From Paenibacillus pabuli NBRC 13638 (GTDB taxonomy: Bacteria; Bacillota; Bacilli; Paenibacillales; Paenibacillaceae): a stretch of DNA of 64,000 bases. Shown in pieces: positions 43,282 through 52,406 of the stretch. A model generated the notes under the pieces. That model had not been told where the DNA came from, searched no databases, and was given only the letters and a program-made list of their open reading frames with translations. Numbering within the stretch: position 1 is the first letter of the stretch; the number at the start of each line of letters is the position of its first letter. The stretch spans positions 1-64,000 of the forward strand of contig NZ_BCNM01000016.1 in assembly GCF_001514495.1 (NCBI RefSeq). The letters run 5' to 3'. The position numbers and the translations under genes were made by a program.

Positions 43282-43926
43282 TCACTTCTTATATGATCTT
43301 TCGATTTGTGCTATTTCAACAAATGCACGTGTGCACGCGGCAATCTGCTCATCGTTTCCTGCTGCAAGCGCTTCTCGTGGCAAAAGTGCACTTCCCAGGC
43401 CTACTGCTGCCGCACCCGCAGTATAATAATCTGCAATGTTATCCAGTGTCGCTCCTCCTGTCGCAAGCAGCGGGATATGATTCAGTGGAGCCTTGATTTC
43501 ACGTAAATAGGGAATGCCCAAACTCGCCATTGGAAACAGCTTCACCACTTTTGCTCCTGCCTCATATGCAGCCACAATCTCCGTTGGCGTCATCGCCCCG
43601 GGCCAGATATCCACACCATGTTCTACAGCATATTCAATAACAGACAGATCGACATTCGGAGACACCAGAAATTGAGCACCTGCTGCGACCGCTTCTTTGG
43701 CCATCTGCACATTCAGTACCGTACCTGCTCCGACATAAGCCTTACCCTCATGCCGCGCACGCCAGTCTGCAATAATATTGTGTGCTCCAGGTGTGTTAAG
43801 CGTCACTTCCATCAGACGGATTCCCCCATCTGTCATACCCTGCCCTGCCGCCAGAGCAGATTCCCGGCTAATACCGCGAACGATCGCCACCAGTCTCGAT
43901 TCTAATAATACTTCCGTCAGATTCAT
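43282..43926 (-). CDS. KDPG/KHG aldolase, bifunctional
   Basis: A 214-residue class I aldolase. MEVTLNTPGA contains the acid-base Glu, and VVKLFPM has the Schiff-base Lys (near residue 133). The GAGTVLN and FLVSPNVD phrases are typical. It cleaves 2-dehydro-3-deoxy-phosphogluconate to pyruvate and glyceraldehyde 3-phosphate, and often 4-hydroxy-2-oxoglutarate as well. ATG 43926 after AAGGGGAA is the chosen start; a longer frame to 43968 has no ribosome site. No kinase or dehydratase partner lies nearby. Confidence 0.9.
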   Translation of the reverse strand: MNLTEVLLESRLVAIVRGISRESALAAGQGMTDGGIRLMEVTLNTPGAHNIIADWRARHEGKAYVGAGTVLNVQMAKEAVAAGAQFLVSPNVDLSVIEYAVEHGVDIWPGAMTPTEIVAAYEAGAKVVKLFPMASLGIPYLREIKAPLNHIPLLATGGATLDNIADYYTAGAAAVGLGSALLPREALAAGNDEQIAACTRAFVEIAQIERSYKK

Positions 43927-44102
43927 GCCAACTTCCCCTTGTTTCATAGATTCGGCAGCCGAAGACAAGTATTCGTTATCACCGCTTTTCCGTTAGTCCC
44001 TATTGTAAAGCATATCGTCCCCTGGATGAAATCGTTTGATCCAAATTCCTATCGTATAAGCCATCTTCTAATTCTTCAACTCTTGCATGGATACTAAAAC
44101 AA

Positions 44103-44163
44103 AAACCTCTCTATATGGAGAAGGGGGATAATCCACCGACTCAGACTCCATTAGAGAGGTTTG
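44103..44163 (-). terminator. Terminator of the glycosyltransferase pair
   Basis: AACCTCTC-tat-ATGGAG and CTCCAT-ta-GAGAGGTT pair almost perfectly around a 25-base loop. On the minus strand it is followed by TTTTTGTTTT. Confidence 0.75.
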
Positions 44164-44165
44164 CT

Positions 44166-46109
44166 TTAGGCATTTTCCAATATACTATCCTTCTTCAGAT
44201 CCTTAAAATACCGATCATTATACAGCATGCTGGGATGTGTGGGATGGTACGTCAGAGCAATATCATTGTGCTCCTTCGCTTTCACCCGATTGCCCATCCG
44301 GTCATAACAAACGCATAACTGTAGGTGTGGCATCCATGTCCAAGCAGCTTCATTCAGTACAACCATTGGATCTGTCGGGCGTATAGCCCGGGTCGCCAGT
44401 TCATACCAGAATATCGCTTTGCGATAATCTCCACGGTCGGCAAAATAACCTCCCAAACGGCAGCAGATCTCTGCCCTAGGCAGATCATAGGCAAAGGATC
44501 TTAGCAACGCCGAAACTTCCTGCTCCGAACGACCAAGCGCGGCTTCACAATCAGCTATCTTCTGGCAGGCAGCAATCTGATCCTCTACCCATCCAAGTCC
44601 GGTGCCCAAGAATTCCTCATAATAGTTCACTGCATCCGCATACTCTGCGTGATCTTTCAGTTCGTTTCCAAAGTAGTACAAATCACGCGGGGAGAATTCT
44701 TCTCCTGCCTTTTCCCGCTTGCGGTAAATTCTCAGATTGCGATCTGTGTATTCTTTATCCTTCTTATGTGTGACTGCGATGTCACTATGCAGCAAATGAC
44801 CCGCCACTTCCAGATATTCATGCACCGCACCAATCCAGCGAAAATTCCGATCCCGCCGCACCAGCCGATTTCTCCGCAAACTGTAGGCTACTTTGCCCTC
44901 TGCTGTAAAGCTCAGATGATAATCCATCGTGACACTGTCTACAGCCGGATCAAGGCTGCGCTTCAATTCAATAAGCTTCACCCGGTCCTCCGGCTCGAAC
45001 ACATCATCTGCATCCAGCCATAAAATATATTCGCTTGTTGCTTGTTCGAAGGCAAAATTCCGGGCCGCTGCAAAATCATCCACCCATTCAAAATCGATAA
45101 TGCGTTCCGTATAGCGGGCAGCGATCTGACGGGTCTGATCCGTCGAGCCTGTATCGACAATTACAATCTCGTCAGCGATTCCGTTAACCGATTCCAGACA
45201 TCTGGCAAGGGAAGCCTCTTCATTTTTTACAATCATACACAGTGAAATACTAATGGTCTCCTCTCCACGTCTCGCTCTGCGATTATAGGTAGCTACGCCC
45301 GGCAATTCCGATAGTCGGTAGATGTGATAGGCGGGAAAGTGTGTATCCACATATAATGGGAACCCCAACGCCTGAGCTCGAATGCAAAAATGGCGATCTT
45401 CTCCCCAGAAGGATACATTCGGAATCTGATCAAAGGAAATCCCGGATTCCAAGGCGTCCCTGCGAATAAGGGTACACGCTCCCAATCCTCCCACTTCATA
45501 ACAGCCCGGAATTCGCAGTTGCCTTAGGAAAGCATCCGTTTGCGTATTTTCGTCCTCTGTTTCCTTTCCAGTGACGGCTTTGCCTCCCTTGCGGTACAGA
45601 GCGTACTCATCCTGCAACCAGACTTGCGGCATCTCTCTTGTTCCCGGCTGCCAGCGTGTCCAGAAAATATTGGAGACTATCTCCTTCCGAGTGGAAACAA
45701 GCTGTTCCAGCGTACGGGGATGCAGGACAAGATCCGAATCGATCAGGAATACGGCATCGTACTTCTGTTCACGGGCATATGCCAGAATACGATTTTTCAA
45801 TCCGGCCACCCGCCAGATCTGTTCATCCTGCCAGTAATGCCCTCCTTCATCTTTGTTGTATGTCCCCTTCTCCTTGTCGGTATCGTCTGCACTCGCATCT
45901 GGACCAAGAATGGCACCTTTGTGCTGAAGCACAAACTCACGGAGCATATTGGATGCCGCTTCCTCTTCATTGTCGTCCACAAACAGGTAATCCGTCTTTA
46001 CCGTCGTTCGTTCGAGCGCATTTAGAGATTCGAGAAATTCACGGAGTACAGCGGGCGTCTGCCGAACAGGACTTGCAATCAGGATGTGTTCCAGCTGGTC
46101 TTTTCTCAA
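44166..46109 (-). CDS. Tandem glycosyltransferase (GT2) with C-terminal TPR region
   Basis: A 647-residue protein. An N-terminal nucleotide-sugar-like domain (YLFVDDNEEEA, AVFLIDSDLVLHP, FWGEDRHFCIRA) is followed by a classical GT2 domain (SLCMIVKNEEASLARCLE, VDTGSTDQTRQIA, LWLDADDVFEPED). The last 200 residues have TPR-like helices (DAVNYYEEFL, KAIFWYELATRA). It likely builds a surface glycan. TTG 46109 preceded by GGAAGGA is the start; the longer frame would overlap the upstream gene by about 140 bases. It lies 19 bases from that gene and shares its operon. Confidence 0.82.
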   Translation of the reverse strand: MRKDQLEHILIASPVRQTPAVLREFLESLNALERTTVKTDYLFVDDNEEEAASNMLREFVLQHKGAILGPDASADDTDKEKGTYNKDEGGHYWQDEQIWRVAGLKNRILAYAREQKYDAVFLIDSDLVLHPRTLEQLVSTRKEIVSNIFWTRWQPGTREMPQVWLQDEYALYRKGGKAVTGKETEDENTQTDAFLRQLRIPGCYEVGGLGACTLIRRDALESGISFDQIPNVSFWGEDRHFCIRAQALGFPLYVDTHFPAYHIYRLSELPGVATYNRRARRGEETISISLCMIVKNEEASLARCLESVNGIADEIVIVDTGSTDQTRQIAARYTERIIDFEWVDDFAAARNFAFEQATSEYILWLDADDVFEPEDRVKLIELKRSLDPAVDSVTMDYHLSFTAEGKVAYSLRRNRLVRRDRNFRWIGAVHEYLEVAGHLLHSDIAVTHKKDKEYTDRNLRIYRKREKAGEEFSPRDLYYFGNELKDHAEYADAVNYYEEFLGTGLGWVEDQIAACQKIADCEAALGRSEQEVSALLRSFAYDLPRAEICCRLGGYFADRGDYRKAIFWYELATRAIRPTDPMVVLNEAAWTWMPHLQLCVCYDRMGNRVKAKEHNDIALTYHPTHPSMLYNDRYFKDLKKDSILENA

Positions 46110-46128
46110 CGTATCCTTCCCCCTCCCC

Positions 46129-46845
46129 TTATTCCGACCATGGTAACAGTCGGGGCTCTGCATCCAGAATGGAATCGTATTGTTCCTTCCAACCATACCT
46201 GGCCTCCGGGTCAAGCGCCTGATAACGCTCAAATTTGCGCACACGATCCTCCAGGCGTGCCCAGCCATAATGTTTTACTCGAGGTGAATGGCATCCATAG
46301 GCAAAATGTTGAATGGTTAGCGGAAAACGGCCGCAATGCTGCGGGGTTTCCTTCCACTCATAGCTCCATTCCGGGCGATATCGGACCAAAAATGGTCGAT
46401 AATACGCATGGGCTTGCCAGTATTCGTCTTCCCGATAATGCGTATCACTCCACATATCAAACAGCCTCAGATAGATGGCATCCTCACTTCCGCTCAGCAG
46501 CTGATCCCGAACAGCCCCAAAGTCAGTCGTCAAAATTTCATCGGCATCCAGATTCAGAATCCATTCCGGTCCGGTAGCCACCGTCTCTTCCCATTGCTGC
46601 TTCCTGAGGCTCACTTCGTCAGAAAAACGGGAAGCCGGGTTCTCCACCAATACGAGTGGAATGCTCCCCAGCAGCTCACGGCACATGGCCACAGTTCCGT
46701 CCGTGCTACCATCATCGATAATGACCGCACGATCAATCCACGGCCGATGTGTTTTCAACGCCTCTCTGAGATACCTGTGCTCCTCATTTCGAACGATCAT
46801 GGATAGAGTAATATGCGGTCTTTCCGTTTCCTCACGTTCATCCAA
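46129..46845 (-). CDS. Glycosyltransferase family 2
   Basis: A GT2 enzyme of about 238 residues with ITLSMIVRNEEHRYL, IIDDGSTDGTVAM and ILNLDADEILTTD as the nucleotide-binding and DXD motifs. The start is uncertain: TTG 46845 has GGGGGTG at a good distance and lies 11 residues before the GT2 core, while the frame can be extended to GTG 46938. It is the first gene of the pair with the 647-residue protein. The sugar and acceptor are unknown. No polysaccharide-export gene lies next to it. Confidence 0.82.
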   Translation of the reverse strand: MDEREETERPHITLSMIVRNEEHRYLREALKTHRPWIDRAVIIDDGSTDGTVAMCRELLGSIPLVLVENPASRFSDEVSLRKQQWEETVATGPEWILNLDADEILTTDFGAVRDQLLSGSEDAIYLRLFDMWSDTHYREDEYWQAHAYYRPFLVRYRPEWSYEWKETPQHCGRFPLTIQHFAYGCHSPRVKHYGWARLEDRVRKFERYQALDPEARYGWKEQYDSILDAEPRLLPWSE

Positions 46846-47136
46846 GGCTTCACCCCCATGCTCAAGCTGCCGGCTACCTTTATTAAAATAAATGGTCTTA
46901 CATTGGTTCACTACACCGTGTCGAAACAGCCTCTCCACGACATGGATATCCCATCATTTTATAAGGCTAATCTTTAATGGGTTGAACCATTTATCTGTTG
47001 AACTATTCGGTAAGAAGCAGCTGTCGGGACAGATCACGACCCTCTATATCCAATGTATGCATACCCGGATTACGGTTATGTCAGACGTCTAAACCTTTCA
47101 CTTCGCTTATCCATGGACATGAAGCATCATCTGCAT

Positions 47137-47170
47137 AAAAAAAAGCACCCGCTGTCGCGGATGCTTTTGC
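47137..47170 (-). terminator. Terminator of xylB
   Basis: AAGCACCCGC (47143-47152) and GCGGATGCTT (47157-47166) pair with one G-T, with an A-run (T-run on the minus strand) after. Confidence 0.8.
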
Positions 47171-47187
47171 TCTGACTGAATATTCGA

Positions 47188-48681
47188 TTAACGATATGCT
47201 GCCAAACGGTCATTCAAGCTGCGTGTTTGCCCGTACACCTCTTGGTACAATGCAAACAGTCCATCATACACCGCCACTGCTTCCGGGTTAGGCGTATAGG
47301 ATTTGGCCGGACGAATGAACGCGGATGCACATTCCTGCAAAGATGGGAACCAGCCACAGCCATAAGCTGCCAGCATCGCCGCACCCATTGCAGGTCCTTG
47401 CTCGCTCTCCAGTTTCACAATGGTTGCATTGAATACATCGGCCTGCATTTGCAGCCAGGCTTCATTCTTGGCACCACCACCGATGGAGACCACTTCATTC
47501 ACCGTTTTGCCAGCGTTACGCAGAATATCAATGGACTCACGCAGGGAGAACGTAATGCCCTCCATCACAGCACGTCCAAAATGCTCCAGCTTATGTCCGG
47601 CATCCATGCCGATAAAGCTGCCACGAATGTTTGCATCCGGGTGCGGCGTACGCTCACCAACAATATAAGGGGTGAACAGCAGCCCGTTGCTTCCCGCTGG
47701 AATCGCATCAATGCCCTGCAAGAGCACGTCGAATGATTTGTCCGCAGCAAATGTATCCTTGAACCAGGACAGGCTGTATCCTGCCGCAAGCGTTACCCCC
47801 ATAATATAAAAGGCATCTTTCTCGCCATGGTTAAAAAAGTGCACTTTGCCTTCGAAATCGAGATCTTTGCGCTCTTCATAGGAAAGCACTACCCCGGACG
47901 TTCCGATGCTGCACATCGTCTGTCCTTCACTCAAAATGCCTGCGCCAATGGCCCCGCACGCATTGTCCGCTCCACCTGCATATACTTTCGTTGCCGCTGC
48001 AAGTCCTGTTTGATCGGCAATCTCAGGCAGCAATGTGCCCACTTCTTCAAATGACTCCACAAGACGTGGACACAAGGATACCGGCAGTTCAAAAGCTTCC
48101 GCGATCTCCTTGCTCCATTGCTTGCCAGCAACGTCCAGCAGCAATGTGCCTGCTGCGTCCGAATAATCCATGGCATAATCACCTGTCAGGCGATACCGCA
48201 CATAGTCCTTAGGCAACAGGAACAAAGCCGCTTGTTGCAGCAGTTCAGGCTCGTTCTCCTGTACCCACAGGATTTTCGGCAGGGTAAAACCTTCGAGCGC
48301 ACGGTTCCGGGCAATGCTTAACAATTGGTCGCCCAATACCTTCTCGATGCGACGGCATTGCGCTGTTGTGCGTGTATCGTTCCACAAAATGGCGTTACGC
48401 AACGGTTTACCCTCAGCATCGACCAGCACCAATCCATGCATTTGGCCGGAGAAACTCAGACCTTCGATTTCCGAAGGATGCACGCCAGACACTTCCAGCA
48501 ATTTGCGCAGTGAAACAATCGTCTGCTCTACCCAATCCTCGGGATTCTGTTCACTATATCCAGCTTTGGGCTGGTACAGCGGATAAGCCTCGGATGCTTC
48601 AAACGCCACTTTCCCTTCACGGTTAACCAGCACCGTTTTGACTGCGCTTGTTCCCAGATCGACACCAATTACGTAACTCAT
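47188..48681 (-). CDS. xylB: Xylulokinase
   Basis: A 497-residue FGGY-family kinase. The N-terminal ATP-lobe motif is GVDLGTSAVKTVLV, the sugar-binding stretch is SFSGQMHGLVL, and the C-terminal signature is SIGGGAKNEAWLQMQADV. It phosphorylates D-xylulose to xylulose 5-phosphate, after XylA. It lies downstream of xylA in the same direction with a 517-base gap holding hairpins, so it may have a separate or reduced transcript. Confidence 0.93.
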   Translation of the reverse strand: MSYVIGVDLGTSAVKTVLVNREGKVAFEASEAYPLYQPKAGYSEQNPEDWVEQTIVSLRKLLEVSGVHPSEIEGLSFSGQMHGLVLVDAEGKPLRNAILWNDTRTTAQCRRIEKVLGDQLLSIARNRALEGFTLPKILWVQENEPELLQQAALFLLPKDYVRYRLTGDYAMDYSDAAGTLLLDVAGKQWSKEIAEAFELPVSLCPRLVESFEEVGTLLPEIADQTGLAAATKVYAGGADNACGAIGAGILSEGQTMCSIGTSGVVLSYEERKDLDFEGKVHFFNHGEKDAFYIMGVTLAAGYSLSWFKDTFAADKSFDVLLQGIDAIPAGSNGLLFTPYIVGERTPHPDANIRGSFIGMDAGHKLEHFGRAVMEGITFSLRESIDILRNAGKTVNEVVSIGGGAKNEAWLQMQADVFNATIVKLESEQGPAMGAAMLAAYGCGWFPSLQECASAFIRPAKSYTPNPEAVAVYDGLFALYQEVYGQTRSLNDRLAAYR

Positions 48682-48783
48682 GGGTTAACTCCTCTCGTTT
48701 ATCAAAGGTTATATCCACGAAAAATCCAAGTATACATGGAATTCACTCCGTGACCAGAAAACCCTTGGATCGCCGTTATCCCC

Positions 48784-48819
48784 GGATTTCCTTTATTCCC
48801 TTTGAAAAGGGAGAAATCC
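48784..48819. repeat. Nested hairpin in the xylA-xylB gap
   Basis: GGATTTC (48784-48790) and GAAATCC (48813-48819) enclose CCCTTT/AAAGGG. No T-run follows. It lies 103 bases upstream of the xylB start and may be a processing structure. Another inverted repeat, ACGAGTA/TACTCGT, lies at 48908-48925. Confidence 0.4.
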
Positions 48820-49020
48820 AGGGATAAATGCGCACGCTCCGCTTCCTCGGGTCCTTTCTGCTCACTCCGTTCTGCATGTATGATCATGGACACACATGGA
48901 TATGAAACGAGTAAAACGTACTCGTCTCTGTAGCTGAAAATCGTGCCAACGACATATATCTGTCATTAGTAATGGACATGCAAACCTTGATGCGCATGAA
49001 ATTCACTCCATTCGGGTATC

Positions 49021-49062
49021 AAAAAACCGTCCCCGCCTTCCCAGGGGAAAGTCGGGGACGGT
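49021..49062 (-). terminator. Terminator between xylA and xylB
   Basis: ACCGTCCCCG (49026-49035) and CGGGGACGGT (49053-49062) are perfect arms. The A-run at 49021-49025 gives a T-run on the minus strand, so most xylA transcripts should end before xylB. Confidence 0.82.
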
Positions 49063-49198
49063 CCGAATGTCATGCTTGTTCAGGCGTTCCGCGGTACAAG
49101 CTAATCTTCTACAAAGGCAGACCAAGATACTATACCGACCACATATATGGGTAACCATTGGTGGTCGATAACCATCCATACATACCGCCTAACCTGTT

Positions 49199-50515
49199 TT
49201 AGTCAGCCAGGATGTATTGGTTGAGTTTTGCTCTCAGCAATTCCTGACGTCCGGATTGGTTTTTGCGTGGGCTTTCGTTGTTCAGTGCATACTCTGCAAG
49301 GGAAGCCAGTGTTGCTTTACCTGCGACCACATCTGCACCGATCCCTTCGCTGAAACTGCTGTAACGTTTTTCGATGAAGTCATCGAATACACGATCTTCA
49401 ATCAATTTCGCTGCCACTTTCAAACCTTTCGCATACGTATCCATACCAGCGATGTGTGCAAGGAACAGATCGTCTGCTTCGAAGGAACCACGACGTACTT
49501 TGGCGTCGAAGTTCACACCACCACGGCCGATACCGCCGTTTTTCAATACTTCGTACATGGTCAATGTTGCATCGTACATATCAACCGGGAACTCATCCGT
49601 ATCCCAACCGATCAGCATATCGCCTTGGTTGGCATCGAGGGAACCGAGCATGCCGTTTGTGCGGGCAACACGGATTTCGTGATCAAATGTGTGACCTGCC
49701 AGAGTAGCATGGTTGGCTTCCAGGTTCAGTTTGAAGTGTTTGTCCAAACCGTATTTTTGCAAGAAAGCAATGGAAGTTGCTGCATCATAGTCATATTGGT
49801 GCTTGGTTGGCTCTTTCGGTTTAGGCTCGATCAGGAATTGTGCATCGAAGCCAATTTCCTTCGCGTAGTCTACTGCCATGTGGAACATGCGGGCAATGTT
49901 GTCTTGCTCCAGCTGCATGTCTGTGTTGAGCAAGGTGTCATAACCTTCACGACCGCCCCAGAACACATAGTTTTCTGCGCCCAGACGTTTACCCACTTCC
50001 AGACCTTTCTTGATTTGCGCTGCAGCATGTGCGTACACATCTGCGTTGCAAGTGGAAGCTGCACCAAACATGAAGCGTGGGTTGGAGAACATGTTCGCTG
50101 TATTCCAAAGCAGTTTTTTGCCGCTGGATTTCATGTGGCCTTCAATAAGGTCAACGATCGTATCGATGTTGCTGTAGAACTCACGCAGGCTGTTGCCTTC
50201 TGGTGCGATGTCCACATCGTGGAAACAGAAGAACGGGAGGTTCATTTTTTCCAAAAATTCAAATGCTGCTTCCACGCGTACTTTCGCGAGATCCAGGCCG
50301 GAGTAATTATCCCAAGAACGAACTGCTGTTTCTGCACCAAACGGATCACTACCGCCTGCTGTTAATGTATGCCAGTATGCCATGCCGAAACGGAAGTGCT
50401 CTTCCATCGATTTGCCGGCTACCACTTCTTCTGGATTATAATGTTTAAAAGCAAATGGATTCGTGGAATCTTTACCTTCGAATGAAATTTTATTAACGGA
50501 TTCAAAATAGGCCAT
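49199..50515 (-). CDS. xylA: Xylose isomerase
   Basis: A 438-residue class II xylose isomerase. The metal and active-site signatures are present: FCFHDVDIAPEG with the catalytic His, VFWGGREGYDTLLNT, LNLEANHATLAGHTFDHE and GSLDANQGD. It converts D-xylose to D-xylulose. GAGGAGG precedes the ATG. Upstream, on the minus strand, are a XylR-type operator overlapping the promoter (50580-50606) and a perfect CRE (50543-50557). These fit induction by xylose and carbon catabolite repression by CcpA. Confidence 0.95.
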   Translation of the reverse strand: MAYFESVNKISFEGKDSTNPFAFKHYNPEEVVAGKSMEEHFRFGMAYWHTLTAGGSDPFGAETAVRSWDNYSGLDLAKVRVEAAFEFLEKMNLPFFCFHDVDIAPEGNSLREFYSNIDTIVDLIEGHMKSSGKKLLWNTANMFSNPRFMFGAASTCNADVYAHAAAQIKKGLEVGKRLGAENYVFWGGREGYDTLLNTDMQLEQDNIARMFHMAVDYAKEIGFDAQFLIEPKPKEPTKHQYDYDAATSIAFLQKYGLDKHFKLNLEANHATLAGHTFDHEIRVARTNGMLGSLDANQGDMLIGWDTDEFPVDMYDATLTMYEVLKNGGIGRGGVNFDAKVRRGSFEADDLFLAHIAGMDTYAKGLKVAAKLIEDRVFDDFIEKRYSSFSEGIGADVVAGKATLASLAEYALNNESPRKNQSGRQELLRAKLNQYILAD

Positions 50516-50542
50516 GGTAAATGCCTCCTCAATAGTTTTAAA

Positions 50543-50557
50543 AGTAATCGTTTACAA
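50543..50557 (-). promoter_or_regulatory. CRE (CcpA) site of xylA
   Basis: TTGTAAACGATTACT on the minus strand matches the WTGNAANCGNWNNCW consensus at every defined position. It lies between the operator and the ATG, in the 5' untranslated region. Confidence 0.82.
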
Positions 50558-50579
50558 CGTTATCCTAACACATCGGTTA

Positions 50580-50606
50580 TACTTTGTCTATTGGTTAAAC
50601 AAAGTA
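50580..50606 (-). promoter_or_regulatory. XylR operator overlapping the xylA promoter
   Basis: TACTTTGT (50580-50587) and ACAAAGTA (50599-50606) form a perfect 8-base inverted repeat. A TATAAC -10-like element lies right beside it on the minus strand. A divergent xylR gene begins at 50714, with a TATAAT at 50641-50646. Confidence 0.78.
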
Positions 50607-50713
50607 AAAATAAAAATGTTTTTTGTGCGTTTGTTTACGCTATAATAGTCGAATAGCTTGTTTACGGATAACGGGTCTAAACCCTTTTATAGAAGAATAG
50701 GAGTGCCTTGGAT

Positions 50714-51880
50714 ATGAAAATTACCGGAGACCAGATGCTGGTCAAAAAAATAAACAAGTCGATCGTCCTGGATACGATTCGGCGTCATGCTCCCCTCTCC
50801 CGTGCACGGGTATCCGAGATTACAGGGCTGAATAAAGCCACGGTTTCCAATCTGGTTGCCGATCTGATCCATGATGAGCTTTTGCAGGAAATTGGCCCTG
50901 GGGAATCCAGCGGTGGGCGCAAACCTCTAATGCTGCTATTTCGCGGTACAGCGGGATATGCCGTAGGTTTGGAACTCAGCGTAACCCACTTAAAGGGTGT
51001 GCTTACCGATCTGGAAGGTCATATCATTACAGAATACACGGTTAAGCTGGAACAGCATGATGTGTCCTCCGTATTTGATCAGTTGAAACTTGCGGCAGAA
51101 CATCTGATTCAGGCAGCTCCTCCCTCCCCTCACGGGGTAATTGGCATTGGCATCGGGGTACCGGGGATGGTGGACGAGGAAGGAACGGTGCTGTTTGCAC
51201 CCAACCTAGGATGGGAGAAGGTCCCGCTGCGCGCCATGCTGGAGGAAGCTTTCGAGCTGCCTGTAACGATCGATAATGAAGCGAATGCAGGCGCTCACGG
51301 AGAGTTGAATTTTGGTGCGGGCATCGGAGTTCGTCATCTGATTTACATTAGCGCAGGCATCGGGATCGGTTCAGGCATTATGGTGGATGGCGAGCTGTAT
51401 AAAGGAGCCTGGGGATATGCAGGAGAAACAGGCCATATGTCCATTGAAGCAGAGGGCAGACCTTGCTCCTGTGGTAATCGTGGCTGCTGGGAGTTATATG
51501 CTTCGGAGAAGGCTTATGAGCACCCCGATCATCAGTTGCTTTTGCCGGCACATACGACACGGGAACTGATTGATTATGCACAGCAAGGCCATGAAGATGT
51601 ATTGAAACTATACCAGGAAATCGGCCGTAAACTGGGGGTTGGCATCACCAATATCGTCAACAGTTTCAATCCTGAGCGCATCATTATCGGCGGCCCTCTT
51701 TCTGAAGCAGGACCCTGGATTGAAACGGCGTTGAAACAAGTGGTGGAGGAGCGTACGCTGCCTTATCACCGCCGTAGTTTGCAGATTGAATGGGCTGCTC
51801 TGGGCAGTCGTTCCACACGTGTTGGTGCCGCTTACTCCGCGATTTCCCAATTCCTAGGTAAAATAAGAGTGTCCGTCTAA
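50714..51880 (+). CDS. xylR: Xylose repressor, ROK family
   Basis: A 388-residue ROK regulator. A winged-helix DNA-binding domain (LSRARVSEITGLNKATVSNLV) is followed by the sugar-kinase-like domain with GIGVPGMVDEEG, DNEANAGAHGE and the CSCGNRGCWE zinc motif. Position and operator identify it as XylR, which releases DNA when xylose binds. ATG 50714 is preferred, with GGAG ten bases upstream; TTG 50708 is too close. A TATAAT at 50641-50646 can serve as its promoter. Confidence 0.9.
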   Translation: MKITGDQMLVKKINKSIVLDTIRRHAPLSRARVSEITGLNKATVSNLVADLIHDELLQEIGPGESSGGRKPLMLLFRGTAGYAVGLELSVTHLKGVLTDLEGHIITEYTVKLEQHDVSSVFDQLKLAAEHLIQAAPPSPHGVIGIGIGVPGMVDEEGTVLFAPNLGWEKVPLRAMLEEAFELPVTIDNEANAGAHGELNFGAGIGVRHLIYISAGIGIGSGIMVDGELYKGAWGYAGETGHMSIEAEGRPCSCGNRGCWELYASEKAYEHPDHQLLLPAHTTRELIDYAQQGHEDVLKLYQEIGRKLGVGITNIVNSFNPERIIIGGPLSEAGPWIETALKQVVEERTLPYHRRSLQIEWAALGSRSTRVGAAYSAISQFLGKIRVSV

Positions 51881-52026
51881 TAACCAATTTAAAATTGACA
51901 TCATTTTGCCCCATTTCCTCCCTTTTTGTTAAAGAAATCCAGAGGTATAATAGGGTTATGTGATTTTTGTCATGGCGGCATAAGTGTCGTCGTGTTAATT
52001 CCGATAACGAAACGGAGTGAAAATTC

Positions 52027-52224
52027 GTGACCTACGTGGATACTTCAGATATCTCGGCGCAAATGTTTGTCACCGTACTCCTGTTCCTGATCGTGCTTGC
52101 GCCGCTGTTCAGCCTTGGCATACTTCGATTGTTTCAGAGCAAAAAGAAGGCTGGTTTCATGTACATGCTGTCAGGCGTACTGGTGTATGTTGTATTTCAG
52201 ACCTTTATGAGTATCTTTTTTTAG
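52027..52224 (+). CDS. Small two-helix membrane protein
   Basis: A 65-residue protein starting at GTG 52027 with GGAG nine bases upstream. Two hydrophobic segments (VTVLLFLIVLAPLFSLGIL and MYMLSGVLVYVVFQTF) are joined by a basic turn, QSKKKAG. A TATAAT (51948-51953) lies upstream. I do not recognise the family. It has its own terminator (52251-52321). Confidence 0.7.
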   Translation: MTYVDTSDISAQMFVTVLLFLIVLAPLFSLGILRLFQSKKKAGFMYMLSGVLVYVVFQTFMSIFF

Positions 52225-52250
52225 ATAAAATGTGCATGATTTTAAACACC

Positions 52251-52323
52251 AAATCCCCTTTTACATCCACAAAAGAGTTCATGAAGCATGTGCTCTGTTG
52301 TAGCTGTGAAAGGGGATTTTTCA
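52251..52323 (+). terminator. Terminator of the small two-helix protein gene
   Basis: AAATCCCCTTTT (52251-52262) pairs with the AAAGGGGATTT arm (52309-52319), then TTTC. Confidence 0.75.
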
Positions 52324-52359
52324 TGGGGCAAAAACTAGCTTGTTGATTTTCATACAAAA

Positions 52360-52386
52360 GTTAACCTCCCCTGAAAGGCGGTTAAC
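52360..52386 (-). terminator. Terminator of the GNAT gene
   Basis: GTTAACC (52360-52366) and GGTTAAC (52380-52386) are perfect arms, with TTTTG on the minus strand after the stem. Confidence 0.65.
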
Positions 52387-52406
52387 TTAATCCAATAACT
52401 ATTCAT

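Noticed and set aside
45638..46222. A 194-codon + strand frame opposite the glycosyltransferases
   Set aside because: It covers the junction of two conserved minus-strand genes and has no motif.
49217..50365. A 382-codon open frame on the + strand opposite xylA
   Set aside because: It lies antisense to the clear xylA gene, has a Cys/His/Phe-rich composition with no domain, and arises from xylA codon bias.
52017..52346. A 109-codon + frame overlapping the two-helix protein
   Set aside because: The 65-residue frame at 52027 has a ribosome site and two membrane helices; the other runs through the terminator.
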